Source: Laburnicola sp. R22_1
Taxonomy: Eukaryota > Ascomycota > Dothideomycetes > Pleosporales > Didymosphaeriaceae
Assembly: GCA_014281115.1 (NCBI GenBank)
Contig: JACONQ010000004.1
Span: 1,736,001 to 1,800,000 of the forward strand
Reading direction: 5' to 3'
Length of the DNA: 64,000 nt
A program made the position numbers and the translations under genes. Positions 1-8,971 of the stretch are shown one piece after another. The notes under the pieces are model-generated. The model made no database searches, was not told where the DNA came from, and was given only the letters and a program-made list of their open reading frames with translations. The first letter of the stretch is position 1. Each line of letters begins with the position of its first letter.

Positions 1-318
1 CCCAACTAGAAGCAAGATATCAAAGATCAGAACCTTCATCATCAAATGGATTGGGAAATGACGAACCTTAACAAAGTAGATCTCATCATCCTTTACCTTC
101 ATCCTGGTACCATAAGCCCCGTCTCACTGCTTGAACTAGGCCGGTACTCTTAATCCGGAAGGCTCATTGTCTACTACCCTCCAGGATACCACCGACGTGG
201 AAATGTCCAGTACATATGCCGGAAAGACAACGTTCCTTTATTTGACGATTTCGACGAGCTTGTTAAAGCGGCGATTGCAAGGCTTGAGGATATCATGGGA
301 AAGAATTTGTTGGTGTGA
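1..318 (+). pseudogene. Nucleoside 2-deoxyribosyltransferase-like remnant, cut by the window edge
   Basis: Read in the frame that places TGG at 52-54, this stretch gives WEMTNLNKVDLIILYLHPGT, then SPVSLLELG, then a TAA, then SGRLIVYYPPGY, RRGNVQYIC and a C-terminal FDELVKAAIARLEDIMGK before the TGA at 316-318. The order W-E-L-x-x-L-x-x-[AV]-D, SPxSLLELG, SG[RK]L[IV]V, P-x-G[YF] and R[RK]GNV is that of the fungal nucleoside 2-deoxyribosyltransferase-like family (PF15891 type), which acts on nucleosides or nucleotide derivatives. In-frame stops lie at 7-9 and after the LELGRYS segment, where a Gln codon would fit (C-to-T change). The 5' part lies outside the window. Family recognition is by eye and fairly clear; the loss of function is inferred from the stops. 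Confidence 0.6.
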
Positions 319-2202
319 GGGCACGCACGGTCTCTCCTGAACGATTTGGGCGATAGGTTATAGAGATATGGTTAAGGTAGCCAGCAGAAATTGATCTATA
401 TTCTTTTCCTTGATATGATTACTCGCCAGTAAACATACATGACAGGGCCATACCTCGCCTTCTTTTGTGACTAGAAGATGGGAAGCTTATCAATTCCAGG
501 ATATAATCAAGCTAAATCTACGCAAGCATGTATCCAAAAAATAGCAGTAAGGCGCTTGTTCCACAGTTTCCATCAATAAGGCTGTGATTAAAACAGGGAC
601 CTTAATTTAGGCTCTTTTTAATCTAAGGTCCGTCCATTTTTTGGTTCCTTCCCAACGTTCGTTACGTAGTCTCGTTCAGATTGGCTTTGTATGGCTTTAT
701 CCAGAACTATCAACATAGTCATAGCGTGAGCTTTTAATGGAAAGGACTGGTATCAACTGTCGATTCTGATTTTGCCTACGTCTCGTCCAACTTCCCCACC
801 ACTATCTCCTGGAAGCTAGAGGTAGTCTCGCATTTCGAAAGACTAGCCCAGTCGTCGATTGTGCGGTGAGACTTGCCACTATTTTAGCTTAAACACTAAC
901 CAGTTGTCCGAGCCGCCGCCGCGAACTCCCGTGCGGGCACAGGCCTCACACTACGCGGAGATGCCCCTTTTGTGCCGGGTCATGCGGACGGTTGGGAGAT
1001 ATGCTCAGCCCCTAGGATGGCTTCAGCGGTTGCCCTCCTTTGGCGATGGCGTCTCCCCCTTCAAGTGGAAGGATGGGTCCGAGGCATCGAGCTTGCAGGG
1101 GACCGCGTCTCCCCATCTCGTAGGAATCTGATCAGCTCACCAGTGTTTTAATCTTTGCCTATCTGAGTATGCGTCCTACCTCTAGCTCTGGTAGCAACGG
1201 ATTCGCTTATAGGCTGCAACACACCCTTTACCTTGTGTTCTGGCTGTGTCTGCCTCGCATCAATGGCGCCTCAATGATCAGAAACACAACCCCTGGCTTG
1301 ACCTCGTGTGAAAGTTGCCGCTGCAGCATGCACACCGCCACCTACGCAGGGAGCGGTTGGTATCTGGGCAACACGCCGCCTACGGTTGCTCGTGTCGAAG
1401 CCTTCATGCGAGACAGACTCTCACTCTTAGCAGAGACAGGATGCGGAATCTAGGTCCTGGAGCTCTTTCTATAGTGCCTTGACACTCACTATTAATCGCC
1501 ATAAATAGCTAAGTTCAAGCGCGAAGTAGAGGAGCACTTGCTAGAGGCTAGCTTTATATACACATATAACTCTAATCTAAATATCATGAAAATCATGAGA
1601 CGGTTCTATTATCCCTCTAGTAACTATGACTTTTTTTGCCTAAATTTATATTCAAACCCGCGCTGGGATTTTTCTACCCGTAAAAACGTCCCAGTTAGAT
1701 TTCTCTTCCTGGAGAGGCGTCCCAGTCAGATTCGTCTCCCCAAAAACTTCCCCCAGGTTCCTTATTTCGACCCCTGCGATGTGCCTAGAATAGAGGGGGA
1801 CCCCGTAAGGTACGAGAAAGGATACATGCACCAGAGAACAGGGCAGGCTTGAAACGTTTGGGTGGCCCAGATCAACCGCCAAGCTCGTGTAGCGTCCGCA
1901 GGAGTTCGAAAACTTTATCCTTACGTTACATGCCACCACAGCTCACTTACTTCGCCTGCCTATAAGACGCCTTAAGCTACTCCAGACGCGTCCCCTTCTT
2001 GCTCAGACACCACTAAGTATGCCCAGGCAGGGAATCAAAGACCGGTACACGCCGCTACGGACTATGTCACCTAGACCAAAGAAAATATTTTGCACTAAGA
2101 AATTTTTCACTAACGCCGAACCTTCACCCAACGTCGAGCCCTGCTATTATTATAGTCTTCGTCCTCGCTCTCGTGCTTACGCTCAGCAGCGTGCGGCGTT
2201 TC
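319..2202. other. Gene-poor stretch, no supported gene
   Basis: Only short overlapping frames without family signatures are present. Around 1685-1735 a motif like CGTCCCAGTTAGATT occurs twice about 33 bp apart (CGTCCCAGTCAGATT), a small imperfect tandem repeat. Nothing else is supported. Confidence 0.4.
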
Positions 2203-4020
2203 TTAAACAACTGCCAAAACCTCTGCACAATCTTCGAGCTGCTGCAGAACTTGACCAAACCTCTGCAGCCGTAGCCGATCGTTCTTTCTTCCCACCACGC
2301 CCTTGCCTTTCAACTTCCCTTCCAGTTCTTTCCAGGCACCGCTGAGCCGGGACGCAGTTGCAGGATCCATCTCCCCTAACTCAACACTGGCTTGCCCCAT
2401 GTGTGTCATCGTCTCTTTGAAAGTAATAACACCCGCGATCAGTTCGGCGTCAGCGCTTGCGAGCTGCTTTGTGGGTAATTGCATTTCAAGCCACTGCATC
2501 TGGGCCTCCTGCCACGTTAAACCTAGCTCAGAGGCTGCCTCATCTTCGAAGTCTGGTTCCCCCCATGCAACCATGTCTTCAAGCTTCCTCTTGCGTGTAG
2601 TGCCGGAGATGAGTGTAGCTAAGGATTGGTTCGAAGATGCAGTCCACTCATCTTCGGTGTCGGTTAAATCGATGCCTGATGTGGGGCAGTACGATCGGCG
2701 GCGTGGCCGTTCCTGGGCATCCTTACTTGATGACGGAGTTGCTTCGTCGTTAACGATCATTGGATTATCTAATGTTACTCGTTAGCTGCGGCCTCAGGGG
2801 TAGTTGAGAGCGGTACCTTGTGAACCTCGTTCCAATTTGTCTTGGTCGGAAGGCCTACAAGTCTGTCCCGTACGCCAGACCGTAATAGTCTCATCGGTAG
2901 TGTCTTCTATCTCACCCCTCTCAGCATCTCGCGCATCCTCTGGGCTATTGCTGTTGCACAGGACTGCTGCTGAGGGCTTGCCAGTTGCGGAGTCGCGGTC
3001 CTGGGTCGATTCACCGTTCTCGGAGTGTTGTGTGATGAATATGTAGATTAATGGAGCCGCGCAACGTGCATACTCCGCTTGCACCGCCTCCGTTCGGGAC
3101 ATCTCGTCCACGTCAGGGAGCATAACAGGGGGTGATCCTGGATCGGTGCCTTCCTCCACCTCGCCGGCCCCTATTCCAGGTCTGTCATCCAATCGTGGCT
3201 TCACGGCTTCCTGTGCCACTGCAGCCTTCTCTTTCTCAGCCGGCGGGTCTGGCGGGGATTCGCTCGTGGCCGGTTGTCGGGCGCACATCGCCTCGTGCTG
3301 CAGGTCTAAGGGGGCTTCGCAGCTGGTAGCGAGGGCGAGGCCTTGAGCGGTGGCCTTTTCGTCCTTAGTCAGGGTTGCTGATGGAGCCTTAGCTCTCCTA
3401 TCGCCACTCGGTCCCGTGATGGACTCGCCGCGCGCCTTAGAGTCGCTGCGCTGTCTGGTGTTCCCTCTCGTGAGGCTATCCTCTTCGCCTAGTGTGCTCA
3501 AGGGGGTGTCGCGGTTTATCGCAGAATCGAACTCGTAATCGCCGCCCTGTCCAGCAGCCTTCCCGTCCCCCGTTGGTGTTCTCGTCGGAGTCACGATGGC
3601 TTCGCTTTCTATACGAGTGTCCGTTGGGGCTTCGCTGGGCACGTCCAAGATGCTACCTTCATCGTTGTTGTGCCTAGAAGTGCAGTCGCGCTCCGCTACG
3701 GTCATTTCCTCGGGGGCCTCGTTGGGCATGTGAACAGCGCTCTCTGTGGGGAGTTTGTCGTGGATTAGAACTTCGCCGGCTCCATCAGCGCCATCTGCCT
3801 GCGACGCAGCCATCCCCTCCATTCGAAGGTACGGGCTCATATCGACGTCGAGCCCGGGAAAAGGGGAATAAAGCGGTTCCTGAACGTTCAAGACTGGTTC
3901 TGCTTTCGCCAACTCATCGCTCCAGGGATCCCCGAAAAGAAAGGGTTCGGAGTAAGGATCCGGGACAGAATCGAAGAAGTCCACGAATTGGTCTACGGTC
4001 CAAAACGCGAAAGAGTCCAT
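2203..4020 (-). CDS. Orphan acidic, largely disordered protein (589 aa, one intron)
   Basis: Two reading frames join across a 48-bp intron at 2769-2816: donor GTACCG, branch-like GCTAACG, acceptor ATTAG. Phase 1 is kept, so exon 1 (4020-2817) and exon 2 (2768-2203) give 589 aa. I chose the ATG at 4020, which opens MDSFAFWTVDQFVDFF; an in-frame ATG 18 codons upstream is possible. The N-terminus is aromatic and acidic. The middle is rich in Glu, Ser, Thr and Pro and looks disordered. The last 120 residues look helical (WQEAQMQWLEMQL; LSGAWKELEGKLKGKG; LQRFGQVLQQLEDC). I recognise no family. The aromatic-acidic start followed by a long disordered acidic stretch is compatible with a regulatory or adaptor role, but no DNA-binding motif is visible. 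It sits between gene-poor tracts. Confidence 0.65.
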
Positions 4021-7000
4021 GATGCGAGGGGAATGAGCTTGAGAGCGGTGACGTCGCCAGCTCGGGGGCAACAAGATATACCTTCAGAAGGCGCCGTGCC
4101 GCGCCTGCACCCACGTCCATCATGACATCTCCGCCAATCAACCTCCCTTGCCACGCATGGAGAATGCGGCGCGAGCAACCGTCGGCAACCACTCGTCCAT
4201 GCGATCTAGACAGGGTTCTGATCCGGCTTCTGCTGGCGGCGTGCATGTCGCAGCGGCAAAGTCACACTATGTCCAACCAGGGGCTTCGCTATGCACAGCC
4301 ATCGGGAACTCCGATACTGCGAGGGGCTCGAGTCTGTTTCATGCGACCACGGTACGTCGACAGGATCCGTGAAGCTCCATGCTCGGGTGTCCTGCCAGGA
4401 ATGGGAGGGAGTAGCGCTATCCTACGTGCTTGAACCGAGGCTCTCCTGCGAGAAAAGCACGCTCCTTGCTAGGAGGGACGGGGGAGATTGTCATCGCAAA
4501 GCTTCTCTGATGTGAACGGTCTGTATCTGACGCCTTCTTGAAGGAGAGGCACACTCGGCACTGACCTGAAAACCTGCTTCCATCCGAGCGTACGCGTCAG
4601 CTCCTGGATGCGGTGGTCGGGAGGAAGATTCAGTGCCGCTGGGATTCCATGAGACGTCAAGCCAGGGACTATGCCGTTCTCAACCATTGGAAACCCTGTT
4701 ACGGCCCGCCGCGGCAGAGGGAGCAGGCAGCCATAAAGCGGGGGAGAGACACAGGGCTTCGAGTCTGCCTCGTATGACGATGGCAAGCCTGAGTTAGTGA
4801 AGCGCTTCAGCAGCCGACTAGGGACAGGATCATGTCGAAATCGTAAAGCCTCGAACTGCTAGCGCCCGAATAGACAGGCGACGGCTCGGCAATATCATCC
4901 AATTCTGTGCCCTCTGAGAGGTCATGCAGCGGGGAATGACCAATTACAAGCCCGAGAGAATGCTTAGCCACAGTTCCTGGCCCTGCCTTCGCGAGCTATA
5001 CTAAGGCTTGCCTCCAAATTCTCGCCCTATTCGTGCCGTTACCTGTCCGCCTTGATTTGCGACTTGGAGAATCGGCGGCGACGGTGGGATGCTGCAACTC
5101 TCCATCGTGATCTGACGCAGGAAAGGACGACGGACTTGATAGTCCACTGCCATGTCTGGTTCGACGCTGCCGGATGAAGGCGCCTCTCCAGCGGGGAGTC
5201 GGGCCACGCGAGGTGTTGTCCGAACCGATCGGCGGATTTCGAGGGGAATCTTCGGGCGCGAGATGCGAGTCCTAGAGCTTTTATGAGTTCTCCCTCTGCT
5301 GGCAGCAATCCGGTGTGCGCAGCTAGTCGCATAGTCTCTTGCAAGGTCTAGAAGAGGAAGAAGCTTGAGGATTTGCGACTAATTAGGATGCACGCTGGAG
5401 GGAGGACGATAGACTCGAACGGCCTAGGGACACACTACAGGAAGTCATCGATAGCTAAGACAAATACCTTTCTCCCGCGAAATAGATAGCGTGTCTTGGA
5501 GTTATGAAAGGCGTGTTGGGATTCGGTTGCAGGTAAAAAGATCAACGAGGAAATGGGATGAAGTTGACTATGGTCTGTGCGCGGCGCCTGGTCCCATCGA
5601 AGCGCGGCTGTAAACCCCTGTCCAGACTTCCTCCAATCATCAACGACAGCGCTTCGGCGGCATAGGCCCATTTTCGTCTCCTCTCTATTCTTAGGCGTCG
5701 ATAATTAGCATCAGGGCCTCAACGGGACCCTGCTGACGTCAGGTACAGGATCCCTAGGTCGGTATGCGGAGATATATCGAGGGCGCACGGCGGCCAAGCG
5801 GTACTAAATGGACGAGTGACTGGATCCACTAACTACGTTTGAGGAAGACATATAGGTAGCGTTGTGCAATATATTTTTTGAGCTGCTTGCTTGTCCTTTT
5901 CCCCTCTGCAGTCGCGAGCTTGATTTGGTATGTGACACCCCCTCAGCGGAGACATTGATCAATCAAATCAGGAATCGTTGCATTCTATATAGATCCATAC
6001 AGGTAGAGTGCGGTTCTCTGCAGCACCTTAATTCTATCCCAGACCATCTGCTCTTCTTCTCCCATCCCCATGGTCGTATCAGAGTGATCAATCTTGAATT
6101 CAGCGAGATTAAAGCCTCGTGCCTATGCAAGCTCCCCGAATAGGTGGAAGAGTGCAGCCTCGCCAGCATGATAACCTAGGGTGCACCTCATAATGTGGAA
6201 AACGAAACTTATCAGCTTCTTGCAGGCGACGGCAAGGGCGGTTGCGAGTAGCATTATAGAATCCTGTTAAAGATAATCGTCGCCAGAGGTCTTGTCTACC
6301 CGCAAGTGTATCGAGCTTACGTAGCAAAGCGCTGAGACGGGGAGAGGGCTTAGGGTCGTAGAGAGTGCGTTGGCCCCGTGCTGCACGCGAGCAGAGCATC
6401 CTGAGCAAGATTAAAAGCCACTAGAGTAACCTGCCACCAAAAGCTTGCGTAGCGTTGTCTCTGTCTGAGAGCTCGACACTCTCGGTACGTGATTAAGGCG
6501 CTAAGCTATAGCCCAACGGCAAAGCAAACGGTGGAAAAAATAAGAAGGCTGTTAGTTATACTAAAGTAAACGACTTTTCCCGGTTTCAATGCAACTGGAG
6601 AGGAGCGTATATCATGGCCCCGTTCGAGTGGCTGCTTCGGACTCGGCTCTATACCGTGCTAGCGGAGCTGGGTCCATCATGGAGACACTGCGTGAATGAG
6701 GTCGTGGGGATGCATCGGTGCTGTGACCCAAAATGCCCTACTCATCCGGCTGCACACAAGCGGCACAAGACAGACAATCGATTCATCTCTATACCTTGAC
6801 CGCGTCACCCGGCAGGACACCCTATCCTTATTGTCCTGAGGGGGCCGATCGTGTGGGATGAGTCCGTATCCCGATTCGCCGCAGCCCAGTATCACAAGTA
6901 CCAGGGTGGCTCTTAGGCCGCGGATTGATTCAATTGCGTTCTCCTGTCGGCCATGGATAGGCGTCGAAATTGGGGAAGCATCCATCCCGCATAGGTCAGT

Positions 7001-7370
7001 GAGCTCACCGCCAAATTGCATGCATAAAGTGGTTAAGTGTCTACGCTGGATCTGGAGAAGGACACTGTCTATCTCATAAGCACGGTGAGCCCTTCGATAC
7101 CGAGACAGGCGGGGGTGGCTTCGATCGTGCATGCCCATGGCCTGTACCGCTAGGATTGAGGCTTTAAAGGGTGAGCTGATGGAGGAGGCGCTGTCGGTTC
7201 AATTCGGCTGCCTGCAACCTCGTTACGCCGGCGGTGGCACCACACCTTCCCAATCAGCTTGGCCTCTTAGGGAGGCACAGGGGGTAAGCATAAAAAGGAA
7301 GCACGCCACAGAGACTGGGCGCCAAACGATCAAGCTTACGAGCTTAATGCGCAGAGGGGAAAGGGGAGGA
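4021..7370. other. Gene-poor tract of 3.3 kb
   Basis: No frame here shows a family signature, a plausible exon chain or consistent codon use. The longest open frames (about 100-150 codons, for example on the minus strand at 6677-7138) are Arg/Ser/Pro-rich and look random. I see no terminal repeats or RNA gene. This may be old decayed repeat sequence. Confidence 0.4.
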
Positions 7371-7377
7371 TATAAAA
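7371..7377 (+). promoter_or_regulatory. TATA box of the 7476-8111 gene
   Basis: TATAAAA lies 99 bp upstream of the ATG at 7476 and is followed by a pyrimidine-rich leader with repeated TTCGTCCA/TTCGCCCA motifs (7408-7460), typical of fungal 5' leaders. Confidence 0.5.
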
Positions 7378-7475
7378 GGAGCTCATACCTCGAGCATGCT
7401 ATCTAATTCTCTTCATCCACTTCGCCCACACTTTATCCACTTCGTCCATTTCGCCCACCTCTTTTACAGTCTTGA

Positions 7476-8111
7476 ATGATGAGCGATTCCGGATCCACAA
7501 TCGAGGATCCCACTCTGTATGAAAATATAGTGTGTAGGACGAATAACCTTCTAGAGAGCTGCTCACAGTCACAGACTACTCTACCTGCTGTAGAGATTAA
7601 CGGCTCCAAGGGAGCCGTAGGCACGACGGACGAGGTATGTTATATTAGCCACTATCTGTTTAGCTCGATTACTAACAAAACATGAACGTTAAGTCCCCAA
7701 TGGAGCAACATAGCCGTGCAGAGAGTAGCGATGCGGGTACGGATAGAAGCTCTGCCGAAGACCAACCCCCAGAGATAAAGCAGCCATCTCTACAGGATTT
7801 GCAAGGTAAGTATCTTAAGAATACTCTAAGCGTGGCTTACTCTGTTAGAGGAAAGAATAAGTACGTTAGTTGCGTTGGCTGCTAATCTGCGACGTGAAAT
7901 CGCGAGAAGGGATGCGAAAATTTGCGAACTTGAACAAGAACTAAGCAATTGTAACCGCTTGCTGGAGAAGACAAGCGCTTGGCTTAACGATATGGGGAGT
8001 AGATTCGCGGACACGACAAGGATTCTAAAGAGAGAATTAGAAAAGGATAGCAAAAGGGACAAGCGAGCAGCAGCAGCAGTGAGGAGAAAAAAGACAGAGC
8101 AGTCTGCTTGA
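7476..8111 (+). CDS. Small coiled-coil protein, three exons (170 aa)
   Basis: Exons 7476-7634, 7694-7805 and 7870-8111 join in frame. Intron 1 (7635-7693) has a GTATGT donor, a TACTAACA branch site and a TTAAG acceptor. Intron 2 begins GTAAGT at 7806 and ends at 7869; an earlier in-frame acceptor at 7848 would give EERISTLVALAANL instead of VALAANL. The first half is Ser/Gln/Asp-rich and probably disordered. From about residue 90 a heptad-like helix runs through LRREIARRDAKICELEQEL and LLEKTSAWL to a basic tail (RRKKTEQSA). I recognise no family. A TATA box 99 bp upstream and textbook splice signals suggest a real, expressed gene even though both flanks are gene-poor or transposon-derived. 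A DNA-binding or dimerising role is possible from the coil plus basic tail, but this is only inference. Confidence 0.6.
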
Positions 8112-8450
8112 TATTGTGCTGTTTAATAGATTATAGTAATGTTATGTTAAATTAACCGCTTGCCCTTTAGACTCCTTTGTTGTTAAATCTATAACACAAT
8201 CTACGTGCTTAACTTGCTCATGCTGAGGTACGCCGCATTTGGTTAAATGTTCCCGTGAACCTTTACTCGTCTTCGTTGAGCCTGACGGCAATGAGCCGGC
8301 GACTTTATTACTGGCGGGGGGTATAACTTATCCTTAATAAGTTAAGAGTTAACTCTTAATATCTGTAGAAGGGGAGGAGCTTATAAGAGTCTCTTGGCCT
8401 GGAGGCAACCAACGCTGGCCTGTCTTATCTGTCGATACAAATCCATTAAA

Positions 8451-8648
8451 TCAGCTGTTGCGATATGCTAGGAAATACACGTGGGTGTTGTATTCTTGGC
8501 ACAACTTAGCTAATTTCTCATATAGTGTTTTAGAGAGCTTTAGGTAGTTGTTGTTCGCAGCCCGCCTCGCCTTGGAGTGCGACAGCACCTGCGATTGCTG
8601 CGGAGACGCCATAACTGTAGGACTAGAAATTAGGACCGACCAGTCCAC
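8451..8648 (-). CDS. Possible MADS-box-like small ORF (65 aa)
   Basis: The C-terminal half reads NNNYLKLSKTLYEKLAKLCQ followed by EYNTHVYFLAYRN. The spacing resembles the MADS/SRF core, in which a basic Lys-Arg-x-x-[ST]-L-x-x-K-A-x-E-L helix is followed by a V-x-[VL] strand. The match is loose: several consensus basic residues are absent and only about 35 residues align. It lies between the coiled-coil gene and the decayed JmjC frame. It could be a fragment of a larger gene, a small orphan, or chance. Confidence 0.3.
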   Translation of the reverse strand: MDWSVLISSPTVMASPQQSQVLSHSKARRAANNNYLKLSKTLYEKLAKLCQEYNTHVYFLAYRNS

Positions 8649-8699
8649 GAATATGTAGACTATACTGTACTGTAACTGCGTGCGACGTCTGGATTTTAA

Positions 8700-8815
8700 A
8701 TTGAGGTGCCCGTTTTTGGGTCCTGGTTTTCTGGTTCCTGTTTTCGGGTCCTAATTATCTGGTTCCCGTTTTTGGCCCCTGTCGGTTCCAAGGCTTCCTA
8801 ATGTCTAGTTTCTGG
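8700..8815. repeat. Imperfect tandem repeat (GGTCC/GGTTCC-TGTTTT units)
   Basis: Several successive units of the type GGTTCCTGTTTTCGG occur: GTTTTTGGGTCCTGG, TTTTCTGGTTCC, TGTTTTCGGGTCC, ATCTGGTTCCCGTTTTTGG, then GTCGGTTCC. Unit length is roughly 18-22 bp. The repeat sits just upstream of the decayed JmjC frame. Confidence 0.45.
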
Positions 8816-8971
8816 CCTCTGCCTAAAATGAGACAATAGAATTTAGGCCTAAAGATAGTTAGCGTGTACAATATACTTACCTCAATTCTTATTATTGTCC
8901 CTCTACCACACTAGAGGCAAGAAAATCTTTTACTCCGTAAGTGGTATTGTATTAGGTAACTATAGTGATAG

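Noticed and set aside
6677..7138. 153-aa minus-strand frame
   Set aside because: Random-looking composition, no motif, and no splice partner.
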